A stretch of DNA of 64,000 nt. Source: Stenotrophomonas rhizophila. GTDB taxonomy: Bacteria > Pseudomonadota > Gammaproteobacteria > Xanthomonadales > Xanthomonadaceae. The stretch lies in the NCBI RefSeq assembly GCF_007667275.1, contig NZ_VDQT01000001.1, positions 1,131,600-1,195,599 on the forward strand, read 5' to 3'. A program made the translations under genes and the position numbers. Below the pieces are notes generated by a model. The model saw only the letters and a program-made list of their open reading frames with translations, made no database searches and had not been told where the DNA came from. Shown here in pieces: positions 16,237 to 25,037 of the stretch (its first letter is position 1; every line of letters starts with the position of its first letter).

Positions 16237-16881
16237 TCACACCAGCTGCAGCTCGAAGGCCTTCAGCACCGCGCGGGTGCGGTCGCGCACGCCGAGCTTG
16301 GACAGGATGTTGGAGACATGGTTCTTGATCGTGCCCTCGGCCACGCCCAGCGAATTGGCGATCTCCTTGTTGGAGAAACCGCTGGCCATCAGGCGCAGGA
16401 TCTCGGTCTCGCGGTCGGTCAGCGGGTCCGGCCGGTCCAGGCTCACGAACTCGTTGCGCATGTGTTCCAGGCCCGACAGCAGGCGCTGGGTCACCGCCGG
16501 CTGGACCAGCGAGCCGCCCTCGGCCACGGTACGGATGGCACCGACCAGCTGCTCCAGGGTCACGTCCTTGAGCAGGTAACCCTTGGCGCCGGCCTTGAGC
16601 CCGGCCAGCACCAGCTGGTCGTCGTCGAAGGTGGTGAGGATGATGGTCGGCGGCAGCTGGTTGAGCCGGGACAGCATCTGCAGCGCCTCCAGCCCGGACA
16701 TCACCGGCATGCGCATGTCCATCAGCACCACGTCCGGGCGTACCCCGGGGATCAGCTCGACGGCCTGGCGCCCGTCGGCCGCCTCGGCCACCACCTCGAT
16801 CCCGTCATCCAGTGCCAGCAGCGAGCGGATCCCCTGCCGCACCAGGGTTTGGTCGTCGACCAGGCAGACGCGAATCATCAA
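16237..16881 (-). CDS. NarL/LuxR-type response regulator
   Basis: A 214-residue two-domain regulator. The receiver domain has the acidic pair Asp9/Asp10, the phospho-acceptor Asp55 (VVLMDMRMP) and the conserved Lys in YLLKDV. The C-terminal LuxR helix-turn-helix reads LTDRETEILRLMASGFSNKEIANSLGVAEG and TIKNHVSNILSKLGVRDR. Its start overlaps the stop of the sensor kinase gene by 4 bp, so kinase and regulator are translationally coupled. Targets are not evident. Confidence 0.95.
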   Translation of the reverse strand: MMIRVCLVDDQTLVRQGIRSLLALDDGIEVVAEAADGRQAVELIPGVRPDVVLMDMRMPVMSGLEALQMLSRLNQLPPTIILTTFDDDQLVLAGLKAGAKGYLLKDVTLEQLVGAIRTVAEGGSLVQPAVTQRLLSGLEHMRNEFVSLDRPDPLTDRETEILRLMASGFSNKEIANSLGVAEGTIKNHVSNILSKLGVRDRTRAVLKAFELQLV

Positions 16882-18077
16882 CGCACTCCTTCCAGGATGG
16901 CACCCAGCATCAGCACTGGCACGCCGGGGACCGAGGCGCGCAGGCGGAAGCCCTGGCCCCGATGGGTTTCAATCTGCAGCTCTCCGCCGCATTGTTGCAG
17001 GCGTTCGCGCATGCCGCGCAAGCCATTGCCGATCACGATGCCGTCGGCACCCACCCCGTCGTCGTACGCCTGCACCACCACCTGACCCGGCGGCTCGCGC
17101 TGCACCTGGATCCACAGGTTGCGCGCGCGGGCATGGCGCACCGCGTTGGTGATGATTTCCTGGGTGCAGCGCAGCAGCACGTGGGCCTGTTCAGGGTCCT
17201 CCACGCTCAGCGGTTCCTCGATGTCCAGGTGGATGACCAGCGAGGGCACCTGTTCGGTCAGCGGCCGCAGGGCCGCGGCCAGGTCGATGGCGCCGCTGTC
17301 GCGCAGCTGGCTGACCGCCTCGCGCACGTCGGTCAGCAGCAGCTTGGCCAGGGTATGCGCCTGGTGCACGTGCTCCTGGGCCTGGCCTTCGGTGATGTGC
17401 CCGGCCACTTCCAGGTTGAGGCTCAGCGCGGTCAGGTGGTGGCCCAGCAGGTCGTGCAGTTCGCGCGAGATGCGGGTGCGCTCGTTGACCCGGGCGCTCT
17501 CGGCGAGCAGCACGCGGGTGGCGCGCAGTTCGGTATTGAGCCGGCGCTGCTCTTCGCGGGCGTCGGTCTGCTGCCGGGCAACCAGGCTGGTCACGAAGAT
17601 GAACATGGAGAAGCCGCCGTACAGCAGCGACTGCATCACCGCCTCGAACAGCGAAAACGGCAGGAACAGGTAGTACACCGGGGCGACCGCGAGCTGGCTG
17701 ACCAGCAGCCAGATCACCCCGAACCGGGCCGGCAGCATCCACGGGATGACCCCGGCCGCGACCATCATCAGGATGCTGCCAAGCCCGGAGCCGCTCAGGA
17801 AGCTCACCCCCAGCGCGGAAATGGTCAGCAGGACCAGAATGGCGCGGTCGTACCAGGCCGAATGGCCGCCGCCGTCGCGCAGGCCACGGGTCAGCCACAG
17901 GTAGCCGCCGCCGAAGGCCAGGTAGGCCACGAACAGCAGCACGGTCGGCAGGTCGAGCCCGCCCCCGCGCCGGACCAGCGCCTCGTACTGGGAATACACC
18001 AACGGCAAGCCCAGCATGACCCAGGTAAACAGGCCGGCCAGTCGCAGTACTCGGGTTTGGCTGAGGTATCCCAACAT
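16878..18077 (-). CDS. Sensor histidine kinase, HisKA_3 (DesK/NarL-partner) type
   Basis: A 399-residue kinase. About six transmembrane helices fill residues 10-170 with no large periplasmic loop, so the signal is probably sensed in or near the membrane, as in DesK-type kinases. A coiled-coil linker (REEQRRLNTELRATRVLLAE) leads to the H-box ISRELHDLLGHHLTAL with the phospho-His. The ATPase part shows the N-box TQEIITNAVRHAR, the G1 box DDGVGADG and the GNGLRGMRERL box. The partner regulator follows with a 4-bp overlap. The input signal is unknown. Confidence 0.93.
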   Translation of the reverse strand: MLGYLSQTRVLRLAGLFTWVMLGLPLVYSQYEALVRRGGGLDLPTVLLFVAYLAFGGGYLWLTRGLRDGGGHSAWYDRAILVLLTISALGVSFLSGSGLGSILMMVAAGVIPWMLPARFGVIWLLVSQLAVAPVYYLFLPFSLFEAVMQSLLYGGFSMFIFVTSLVARQQTDAREEQRRLNTELRATRVLLAESARVNERTRISRELHDLLGHHLTALSLNLEVAGHITEGQAQEHVHQAHTLAKLLLTDVREAVSQLRDSGAIDLAAALRPLTEQVPSLVIHLDIEEPLSVEDPEQAHVLLRCTQEIITNAVRHARARNLWIQVQREPPGQVVVQAYDDGVGADGIVIGNGLRGMRERLQQCGGELQIETHRGQGFRLRASVPGVPVLMLGAILEGVR

Positions 18078-18156
18078 GCACGCATCTTAGGCTGAACCTG
18101 TGCCGCTGGACCCGGACATAAGTCATGCCTGGCCCGTGCCCTGCCCGCCCACACAT

Positions 18157-18164
18157 GTAATAAT
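18157..18164 (+). promoter_or_regulatory. Candidate -10 region of the GNAT-minCDE operon
   Basis: GTAATAAT is the only AT-rich hexamer region in this GC-rich gap and lies about 50 bp before the GNAT start. No good -35 is visible. Confidence 0.35.
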
Positions 18165-18214
18165 CGACCGCAGGGCCCTGCGAGGGGCCAACCGCGTTAC
18201 CCCACGGAGTCACA

Positions 18215-18811
18215 ATGTCGATTGTCATCCGCGACGTGCGCGAGCACGAGCTCGATTCCGTCCTGGCCCTGAACAACAACGCCGGCCTGGCCATCCTTCC
18301 GCTGGATGCCGCCCGCCTGCGCCTGTTCTTCGATACCGCTGAATATTTCCGCGTCGCCGAGCGCGACGGCAACCTGGCCGGCTTCCTGATCGGCTTCGGC
18401 AGCGACAGCCAGCACGACAGCAGCAACTTCGCCTGGTTCCAGCAGCACCTGACCCGGAAATTCTTCTACATCGACCGCATCGTGGTGGCCAGCCGCCGCC
18501 GTGGCGGTGGTGTGGGCCGTGCGTTCTACGCCGATGCGCAGAGCTACGCCGAACTGCGCTACCCGCAGCTGACCTGCGAAGTGTTCCTGGACCACGGTGC
18601 CGATGCGGCGCTGCTGTTCCATGGCAGCTTCGGCTTCCGCGAGGTCGGGCAGAACAACATGCCGCACGTGGACGTGCGCGCCAGCATGCTGCTCAAGGAC
18701 CTGTGCAGTTACCAATGGGTGCACGACACCTACGGCGACACGCTGCCCGACGTGCCCTGGGTGGGCCACCGTCGCGAACTGCAGCGCGCGCCTCGACCGA
18801 CGGGGACCTGA
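18215..18811 (+). CDS. GNAT-family N-acetyltransferase
   Basis: A 198-residue protein of the GNAT fold. The N-terminal region (IRDVREHELDSVLALNN) and the acetyl-CoA loop IDRIVVASRRRGGGVGRAFYADA (with the R/Q-x-x-G-x-G/A pattern) are clear, followed by EVFLDHGADAALLFHGSFGFREVG typical of the C-terminal half. The substrate is unknown. The gene ends 1 bp before the GTG start of minC, so it is the first gene of the min operon here. Confidence 0.87.
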   Translation: MSIVIRDVREHELDSVLALNNNAGLAILPLDAARLRLFFDTAEYFRVAERDGNLAGFLIGFGSDSQHDSSNFAWFQQHLTRKFFYIDRIVVASRRRGGGVGRAFYADAQSYAELRYPQLTCEVFLDHGADAALLFHGSFGFREVGQNNMPHVDVRASMLLKDLCSYQWVHDTYGDTLPDVPWVGHRRELQRAPRPTGT

Positions 18812-18812
18812 A

Positions 18813-19607
18813 GTGGCGGCGAACATGGATTTTGAACAGGCCGGTGAACTGAAGATCGGCCAGGTGGGTATCGCCAACCTGCGCATCCGTACCCTCGATG
18901 TGGAACGCCTTACCCGTGAAATGCACGACCGCGTGGCCCGCGCGCCGAAGCTGTTCGGGCGCGCCGCGGTGATCCTGGACTTCGGCGGTTTGAGCCAGAT
19001 GCCGGACGTGGCCACGGCGCAGGCGCTGCTCGACGGGCTGCGCAGCGCCGGCGTGCTGCCGGTGGCCCTGGCGTACGGCAGCAGCGATACCGACCTGCTC
19101 TCGCAGCAGCTCGGCCTGCCGCTGCTGGCCAAGTTCCGCGCGCAGTACGAACGCGCCGACGCGGAACCGGCGGCCGTCGCGCCGCCCCCGCCGCCCGCGC
19201 CGGAACCGGCCCGCCGCGCGCATGCCGCCGCCCCGGCCACGGCCACGGCCGCACCGGTCGCCAGCGGCGGGGCGCCGCAGCCCGGCCGCATGCAGACCAG
19301 CAACGTGCGCTCCGGCCAGCAGCTGTATGCCGAGAACTGCGACCTGACGGTCATGGCCACGGTCGGCGCCGGTGCCGAGGTGATCGCCGACGGCAGCATC
19401 CATATTTACGGTACGCTGCGGGGCCGTGCCCTGGCGGGTGCCCAGGGCAATACCACGGCGCGCATTTTCTGCCGTGACTTCCACGCTGAACTGGTCGCCA
19501 TTGCCGGCCACTACAAGGTACTGGACGATGTTCCGGACACCCTGCGCGGCAAGGCCGTGCAGGTGTGGCTGGAAAACGACCAGATCAAGATCGCTGCGCT
19601 GGACTGA
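18813..19607 (+). CDS. minC: Septum site-determining protein MinC
   Basis: A 264-residue FtsZ-assembly inhibitor. The N-terminal FtsZ-inhibiting domain runs to about residue 115 (FEQAGELKIGQVGIANLRIRTL, LDFGGLSQMPDVATAQALLDGL). A long Pro/Ala/Arg-rich linker follows. The C-terminal beta-helix that binds MinD and dimerises covers about 165-264 (VRSGQQLYAENCDLTVMATV, then HIYGTLRGRALAGAQGN). The start is probably GTG 18813, 1 bp after the GNAT stop; ATG 18825 is an alternative. It works with MinD and MinE to keep division at mid-cell. Confidence 0.95.
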   Translation: MAANMDFEQAGELKIGQVGIANLRIRTLDVERLTREMHDRVARAPKLFGRAAVILDFGGLSQMPDVATAQALLDGLRSAGVLPVALAYGSSDTDLLSQQLGLPLLAKFRAQYERADAEPAAVAPPPPPAPEPARRAHAAAPATATAAPVASGGAPQPGRMQTSNVRSGQQLYAENCDLTVMATVGAGAEVIADGSIHIYGTLRGRALAGAQGNTTARIFCRDFHAELVAIAGHYKVLDDVPDTLRGKAVQVWLENDQIKIAALD

Positions 19608-19642
19608 GCCAGTGCACCAACAGAATCATCAGGAGAAGTCCT

Positions 19643-20452
19643 TTGGCTGAAATCATCGTAGTCACTTCCGGCAAGGGTGGCGTCGGCAAGACCACTTCCA
19701 GCGCAAGCCTGGCCTGCGGCCTGGCACGCCAGGGCAAGAAGGTGGCGGTGATCGACTTCGACGTCGGCCTGCGCAACCTCGACCTGATCATGGGTTGCGA
19801 GCGGCGCGTGGTGTACGACTTCGTCAATGTCGTGCACGGCGAGGCCACGCTCAAGCAGGCCCTGATCAAGGACAAGCGCTTCGATAACCTGTACGTGCTG
19901 GCTGCTTCGCAGACCCGCGACAAGGATGCGCTGACCCAGGAAGGCGTGGGCAAGGTGCTCAAGGACCTGGCGGCGGACGGCTTCGATTACATCATCTGCG
20001 ATTCGCCGGCCGGCATCGAGAAGGGCGCGTTCCTGGCGATGTACTTCGCCGACCGCGCGGTGGTGGTGGTGAATCCGGAAGTGTCGTCGGTGCGCGACTC
20101 GGACCGCATCATCGGCCTGCTGGATTCGAAGACGCACAAGGCCGAATCCGGCCAGAGCGTGCCGGCCTTCCTGCTGCTGACCCGCTACAGCCCGGTCCGC
20201 GTGGAGTCGGGTGAGATGCTGAGCATCACGGACGTGGAAGAGGTACTGGGCCTGAAGGCGATCGGCGTGATCCCGGAATCGGGCGATGTGCTGAACGCAT
20301 CCAACAAGGGCGAACCGGTGATCCTGGACCCTGAGTCTCCCGCAGGCCAGGCATACGATGACGCCGTCGCACGCATCCTCGGGCAAGAGCGCCCGATGCG
20401 CTTCACAAACGTGGAAAAGAAGGGCTTCTTCAGCAAGCTGTTCGGAGGGTAA
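19643..20452 (+). CDS. minD: Septum site-determining ATPase MinD
   Basis: A 269-residue ParA/MinD ATPase. The deviant Walker A motif is [10 protein letters not shown] (about 9-18), followed by [14 protein letters not shown], the Walker B-type [11 protein letters not shown] and [15 protein letters not shown]. The C-terminal amphipathic membrane-targeting helix [11 protein letters not shown] is intact. It binds ATP, dimerises on the membrane and recruits MinC. The start codon is TTG at 19643 with an AGGAGA ribosome site 7 nt upstream. It is 35 bp after minC and 2 bp before minE. Confidence 0.97.
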   Translation: MAEIIVVTSGKGGVGKTTSSASLACGLARQGKKVAVIDFDVGLRNLDLIMGCERRVVYDFVNVVHGEATLKQALIKDKRFDNLYVLAASQTRDKDALTQEGVGKVLKDLAADGFDYIICDSPAGIEKGAFLAMYFADRAVVVVNPEVSSVRDSDRIIGLLDSKTHKAESGQSVPAFLLLTRYSPVRVESGEMLSITDVEEVLGLKAIGVIPESGDVLNASNKGEPVILDPESPAGQAYDDAVARILGQERPMRFTNVEKKGFFSKLFGG

Positions 20453-20454
20453 GC

Positions 20455-20715
20455 ATGGGCCTGTTCGATTTCCTCAAGACGAAGAAGACCACCGCCGAAA
20501 CGGCCAAGAACCGCCTGCAGATCATCATTGCGCAGGAACGCAGCCACCGTGGCGGCCCGGATTACCTGCCGCTGCTGCAGCGCGAGCTGCTGGAAGTGAT
20601 CAAGAAGTACGTCAACATCGACGCCGACGCGGTCAAGGTGGACCTGGTCAAGGACGGCGAGCACGACGTGCTGGACATTTCGGTGGCACTGCCGGAAGGC
20701 CCGCAGCAACCCTGA
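20455..20715 (+). CDS. minE: Cell division topological specificity factor MinE
   Basis: An 86-residue protein, the usual length. The N-terminal membrane-binding and MinD-activating segment ([20 protein letters not shown]) is followed by [18 protein letters not shown], the region that stimulates the MinD ATPase, and by the C-terminal dimer domain. It starts 2 bp after minD. Confidence 0.97.
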   Translation: MGLFDFLKTKKTTAETAKNRLQIIIAQERSHRGGPDYLPLLQRELLEVIKKYVNIDADAVKVDLVKDGEHDVLDISVALPEGPQQP

Positions 20716-20723
20716 CCCGCCCT

Positions 20724-20745
20724 GCCCCTTCCTGCGGGAAGGGGC
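20724..20745 (+). terminator. Hairpin at the end of minCDE
   Basis: Stem GCCCCTTCC-TGCG-GGAAGGGGC, 9 bp with a 4-nt loop, 8 bp after the minE stop. There is no T-run, so it is more likely a 3' end stabiliser or partial terminator than a full intrinsic terminator, and the next gene starts 16 bp on. Confidence 0.5.
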
Positions 20746-20761
20746 GCAAGACGCCCGCGCC

Positions 20762-21244
20762 ATGACCGCCACCGCTGAAGCAGAACCGCAGGTCACCCGC
20801 GTGGGCGACATCGATTTCGACGCCGCCGCAACGTTGCTGGCCGGGCATGCGCTGCGCCTGCACCGGGTAGCCGACGGCGCGCCGATTCCCGGCAGTTACT
20901 GGGGCGAGCCCGAGGCGGGCATCATCGCCAGCGATGTGTACGTGCGCAACGACACGCCGGTGCACTCGATGCTGCACGAAGCCTGCCACCTGATCGTGCT
21001 GCCGCCCGAACGCCGCGCGCTGGTGCACACCGACGCGACCGATTCGGTCCCCGAAGAAGACGCCACCTGTTACCTGCAGATCGTGCTGGCCGGCCAGTTG
21101 CCCGGCGTAGGCAGCGCGCAGCTGATGACGGACATGGATGCCTGGGGCTACACCTATCGCCTCGGCTCCACGCGCGCCTGGTTCGAACAGGACGCCGAAG
21201 ACGCAAAAGCCTGGCTGATCGAACGCGGCCTCCTCGCCGCGTAA
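20762..21244 (+). CDS. Small HExxH-containing putative zinc protein
   Basis: A 160-residue cytoplasmic protein. A perfect HExxH motif (HEACH, about residues 71-75) sits in the helix MLHEACHLIVL, and a Glu/Asp-rich segment EEDATCYLQIVLAGQL follows about 25 residues on, where a third zinc ligand of a peptidase could lie. The N-terminal part (PGSYWGEPEAGIIASDVYVRNDTPVHSM) is conserved-looking but not assigned to a family by me. It follows minE by 46 bp with a hairpin between, so it may be read from the min operon. Zinc binding and protease activity are inferences. Confidence 0.72.
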   Translation: MTATAEAEPQVTRVGDIDFDAAATLLAGHALRLHRVADGAPIPGSYWGEPEAGIIASDVYVRNDTPVHSMLHEACHLIVLPPERRALVHTDATDSVPEEDATCYLQIVLAGQLPGVGSAQLMTDMDAWGYTYRLGSTRAWFEQDAEDAKAWLIERGLLAA

Positions 21245-21277
21245 AACGGCGTACGAGCCCACGCGTGCATGAGCGCG

Positions 21278-21302
21278 GTAGGGTCGGTCGTCAGACGACT
21301 GC
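21278..21302 (+). repeat. GTAG-type dispersed element (GTAGGGTCGG class)
   Basis: GTAGGGTCGGTCGTCAGACG followed by ACTGC. The stem AGTCGTC/GACGACT variant matches the element at 241-265. Confidence 0.65.
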
Positions 21303-21426
21303 CGATACCAACGATCAGCACGGCGACGCATCGCGCCTCGGCGGAAAAGCGCTCTCGACGGTTTTGCATCCACGCGTAAAGCGCTGGCTGTTCGGTTCTT
21401 CCCGCGCGGTGCGAGGGCCGGAGAAC

Positions 21427-22659
21427 TCAGCCGCCTGCCAAAGCGCGCAACGTAATGCCAACGATGTAGGCGAGATATGTACCAGTCGCATACCCCATGG
21501 TCCCGAGCAGCACGCCAACGGGAGCAAGGGACGGATGGAAGGCAGCCGCAACCACGGGAGCAGAAGCCGGGCCGCCGATGTTGGATTGCGAGCCGATCGC
21601 GAAGTAGAAGAACGGCACCTTCAGCGCCATCGCCAATGCCAGCAGCAGCAGGATGTGCACCGCGATCCAGATCAGCCCCAGCGCGAACAGCCACGGCCGT
21701 TCCAGCAGCGCCAGCAGGTCCATCTGCATGCCGATGCACGCGATCAGGAAGTACAGCAGCAGCGAGCCCAGCTTCGAAGCGCCCGCGCCTTCCAGGTTGC
21801 GCGCGCGGGTGAAGCTCAGCGCCAGCCCGCAGGTGGTGGAAATCACCACCACCCACACGAACGGCGCGTCCAGGCTGAACTGCGACGCCCAGGCCACGTG
21901 ACCCTTGAACCACGCCGACACCGGCCCGGCGATGGCGTGCGACAGCCCCACGGTACCGAACGCCACCGCCACGATCAGCATCAGGTCGGTCAGGCTGGCC
22001 ACGCGCTCGTGCTCGGCCTGGAATTTTTCGATACGCAGCTTCAGCTCGTCGATGGCCGACGTATCGGCACCGGTGCGCGCATCGATCTTCGCCGCGCGCC
22101 CGGCCATGAAGATCAGCACCGCCATCCACACATAGCCCACGCCCACGTCCACCACCGCGAACTGGCCGAACGTGGTTGCGTTGACATCGAACACCTCGCG
22201 CATCGCCAGCATGTTGGCCCCGCCGCCGATCCAGCTGCCGGCCAGCGCCGCCATGCCCGACCACGTGTCGCCGGCCACGGTTTCCGGGTGCACCCACTTC
22301 ATCAGAACAAACGCCACCACCGCACCGATCATGATGCTCAGCGACGCCCCCAGGTACATCACGATCAGTTTCGGACCCAGCCGCAGGATGCCCTTGATGT
22401 CCACCGCCAGGGTCAGCAGCACCAGCGCCGCCGGCAGCAGGATATCGCGCGCGATCGGGTTGTACAGGCGGGTGTTTTCGCCGTCGATCAGCCCGACCGT
22501 GTTGTAGATGCCGGGGATCATGTAGCACAGCAGCAGTGCCGGCACGAACGTGTAGAAGCGCTTCCATGGGCCCGTTGGGCGTGAGGCAGTCCAGAACACG
22601 GCGCCCAGGGTCGCGGCGATCAGGCCGAAGACTACGATGTCGTTCTGGATCAGGGGCAT
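21427..22659 (-). CDS. DUF819 family membrane protein
   Basis: A 410-residue protein with about ten to eleven helices. The DUF819 family layout is recognisable from LIQNDIVVFGLIAATLGAVFW, the re-entrant-like GSWIGGGANMLAMREVF, DVGVGYVWMAVLIFMAGRAAKID, and the C-terminal GSQSNIGGPASAPVVAAAF and MGYATGTYLAYIVG. The paired GxGG loops suggest a transporter built from two inverted halves, but no substrate is known. Start ATG 22659 is chosen because the upstream extension lies in repeat DNA. Confidence 0.82.
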   Translation of the reverse strand: MPLIQNDIVVFGLIAATLGAVFWTASRPTGPWKRFYTFVPALLLCYMIPGIYNTVGLIDGENTRLYNPIARDILLPAALVLLTLAVDIKGILRLGPKLIVMYLGASLSIMIGAVVAFVLMKWVHPETVAGDTWSGMAALAGSWIGGGANMLAMREVFDVNATTFGQFAVVDVGVGYVWMAVLIFMAGRAAKIDARTGADTSAIDELKLRIEKFQAEHERVASLTDLMLIVAVAFGTVGLSHAIAGPVSAWFKGHVAWASQFSLDAPFVWVVVISTTCGLALSFTRARNLEGAGASKLGSLLLYFLIACIGMQMDLLALLERPWLFALGLIWIAVHILLLLALAMALKVPFFYFAIGSQSNIGGPASAPVVAAAFHPSLAPVGVLLGTMGYATGTYLAYIVGITLRALAGG

Positions 22660-22690
22660 GGGCGAAAGGTCGTCTGGGGGATGGTCGAGG

Positions 22691-22756
22691 GCCGGCCAAC
22701 GGCCGGCGCTACCGGGAGGGTCGATTCCCTGGGTAGCGCCGGCCGCTGGCCGGCCC
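22691..22756. repeat. Inverted pair of SMAG-like palindromes
   Basis: Left copy GCCGGCC-AAC-GGCCGGC then GCTAC (22691-22712); right copy GTAG then CGCCGGCC-GCT-GGCCGG (22733-22756). They face each other across 20 bp. Confidence 0.85.
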
Positions 22757-22799
22757 ATGCAATGCGCGAACGCCGCCCGGAAAGGCGGCGTCCGTTTGC

Positions 22800-24863
22800 T
22801 TACTGGCCGATGTGCTGCTTCAGCCAGCCGTTCACCGTGTCATGCCACTGCACGCTGTTCTGCGGCTTGAGCACCCAGTGGTTCTCGTCCGGGAAGTACA
22901 GGAACTTCGATTCGATGCCCTGGCGCTGCGCCGCGGTGAACGCGCCCAGGCCCTGCTCCACCGGAATGCGGAAATCGAGCTGGCCGTGGATGATCAGGAT
23001 CGGCTTCTTCCAGTCCGCCACGTGGTTGACCGGATTGAACTTCTCGTAATTCTGCGGCTTGGCGAAGGGCGTGCCGCCCTGCTCCCACTCGGTGAACCAC
23101 AGCTCTTCAGTGGCGTAGCCCATCATGCGCTGGTCGAACACGCCGTCATGGTTGACCAGGCACTTCCACGGCTCGTTCCAGTTGCCGGCGATCCAGTTGA
23201 CCATGAAGCCGCCGTAGCTGGCACCCAGCGCACAGGCCTTGTCGCCGTTGAGGAACGGATACTGCTTCTGTGCCGCCGCCCAGCCCTTCTGCAGGTCTTC
23301 CAGCGGGCGGTCGCCCCAGTGCTGGCTGATCGCATCGGTGAAGGCCTGGCCGTAGCCGGTGGAGCCGTGGAAATCGATCATCACCACCGCGTAGCCCTGG
23401 CCCGCGTAGGTCTGCGGGTTCCAGCGGTAGCTCCAGCCATTGCCGAAGCTGCCCTGCGGGCCGCCGTGGATCAGGAACGCCACCGGATAGGTCTTGCCTT
23501 CCTGGTAGTTGTACGGCTTGACCACGTAACCGTGCACGGTTTCGTTGTTCCAGCCCTTGAACTGGAACTGCTCGTAATCGCCAAAGGCCACGTCCGGCAG
23601 CATCTGGCCGGCGCTCGGCGTGATCTCGCGCGGGCTGCTGCCGTCGGCCTGCGCCACCACGATCTGGTCGCCGCTCTTCAGGCTGTTCTTCGTATAGGCC
23701 AGCGTGCTGCCGGCGATCACCGGCGAACCGATGCTGCCGCCTTCGGCGACCACGGTCGCCTTGCCGGTGGCGATGTCGATGTTGAACAGGCGGTGTTCGC
23801 CCAGGTCATCGGCCGCGGTGTAGAAGCTTTTGCCATCCTGCGCCAGCACCACTTCACCGGCCGAACGGTCCCACGACGGCGCGATCTCGCGGGTCTTGCC
23901 CGAAGCCAGGTCGAGCGCGATCACGCCGAAGCGGTCCGCCTCGAAGCCAGGGCGCTTCATCGCGCGGTAGTACAGGGTGTTGCCGTCGGCGCTGAACACC
24001 GGGCCAGCGTCCCAGGCCGGGTTGGCCGCGGTCAGGTTGACCGGCGCCTGCTTGCCCTCGGCGTCCAGGCGGTACAGGTCGAAGTTGGTCGACCAGGCTT
24101 CCTCGCGACCGGCCACGCGGATGCTCGCCACCACGCTGCGGCCGTCCGGGGACCAGGTGAAATCGTCATTGCCGCCGAACGGCTTGGACGGCGCATCGCC
24201 GGCCAGCGTCGCGCTGATCGCCGAGGCACCCTTCACCGCAGCGGCCTTGGCCGCCGGCAGCGGCGCCACGAACAGGGTGTTGCGGCGACCGTCGTTCCAG
24301 GTGTCCCAATGGCGCACGAACAGACTGTCGAACACCTCGCCGGTGTTCTTGCGCGCCTTGTGCGCGTCCAGCTTCTTCGCCGTGCAGGCCAGGTCCGAAC
24401 CGCAGTCCTGGAACACACCGGCGCTGAAGGCCACGCGGTCGCCCTGCGGCGAGATCTGGAAGCTGTCCACGTCGACCGCGAAGTCGGTCAGCTGGCGCGG
24501 GGCGCCACCGGCCAGCGGCATCGCATACAGCTGCTGGCTGCCACCCTTGGCGCTCAGGAAATACACGGTCTGGCCATCGTCCGACAGCGCGGCCGAATTG
24601 ACGTTCCAGCCGGCCGGGGTGAGCGGCCTGGGCGGAGCGGCGTCGCGGGTGCGCAGGTTGCGGATGAACAGCCCGGTGCTGGCCTTGCTGTCGCTGCCGA
24701 CCACGCGCTTGGCGAACACCACGTTGCCGCCGTCGGCGGTGAGCAGCGGGGCCGAGACCCGGTCCAGCGCGATCATGTCGCGCACATCCAGGCCACGGGT
24801 GGCGGCGGCCGCGGGCAACGCGGTCAACAGGCACAACGGCAGCAGGGCGTAACGAAGCTTCAT
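22800..24863 (-). CDS. S9 family serine peptidase, dipeptidyl-peptidase 5 / prolyl-oligopeptidase like
   Basis: A 687-residue exported peptidase. Residues 1-21 form a signal peptide (LLPLCLLTALPAAAA). Residues about 30-430 are WD40-like beta-propeller repeats (ADGGNVVFAKRVV, SPQGDRVAFSAG, TWSPDGRSVVASI, SADGNTLYYRAM). The C-terminal hydrolase has the nucleophile elbow GASYGGF, Asp in HGQLDFRIP, and His in DENHWV. It cleaves peptides from the N-terminus in the periplasm. It lies beside oligopeptide transporters, which suggests a role in peptide use. Confidence 0.93.
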   Translation of the reverse strand: MKLRYALLPLCLLTALPAAAATRGLDVRDMIALDRVSAPLLTADGGNVVFAKRVVGSDSKASTGLFIRNLRTRDAAPPRPLTPAGWNVNSAALSDDGQTVYFLSAKGGSQQLYAMPLAGGAPRQLTDFAVDVDSFQISPQGDRVAFSAGVFQDCGSDLACTAKKLDAHKARKNTGEVFDSLFVRHWDTWNDGRRNTLFVAPLPAAKAAAVKGASAISATLAGDAPSKPFGGNDDFTWSPDGRSVVASIRVAGREEAWSTNFDLYRLDAEGKQAPVNLTAANPAWDAGPVFSADGNTLYYRAMKRPGFEADRFGVIALDLASGKTREIAPSWDRSAGEVVLAQDGKSFYTAADDLGEHRLFNIDIATGKATVVAEGGSIGSPVIAGSTLAYTKNSLKSGDQIVVAQADGSSPREITPSAGQMLPDVAFGDYEQFQFKGWNNETVHGYVVKPYNYQEGKTYPVAFLIHGGPQGSFGNGWSYRWNPQTYAGQGYAVVMIDFHGSTGYGQAFTDAISQHWGDRPLEDLQKGWAAAQKQYPFLNGDKACALGASYGGFMVNWIAGNWNEPWKCLVNHDGVFDQRMMGYATEELWFTEWEQGGTPFAKPQNYEKFNPVNHVADWKKPILIIHGQLDFRIPVEQGLGAFTAAQRQGIESKFLYFPDENHWVLKPQNSVQWHDTVNGWLKQHIGQ

Positions 24864-24939
24864 CGGGGTCTCCGCGGAACGGCAAAACGCCGATGGTAAT
24901 GTCGCCAATGGCCTACGCGCTACGGCCACTGGTCATGCC

Positions 24940-24962
24940 GTAGTGCCGGGCCCTGCCCGGCA
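24940..24962 (+). repeat. SMAG-like GTAG palindrome
   Basis: GTAG then the perfect stem TGCCGGGC-CCT-GCCCGGCA. Confidence 0.85.
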
Positions 24963-24991
24963 AACGCGGATTCTGGACACCCTGGAACGAC

Positions 24992-25011
24992 AAAACCCCG
25001 CCATGGCGGGG
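24992..25011 (-). terminator. Intrinsic terminator of the OPT transporter gene
   Basis: The palindrome CCCCGCCATGGCGGGG (24996-25011) is followed on the minus strand by TTTTG. It lies 27 bp past the stop at 25038. Confidence 0.7.
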
Positions 25012-25037
25012 TCTGTCGGGTTCAAAGGGGTCTGGAA

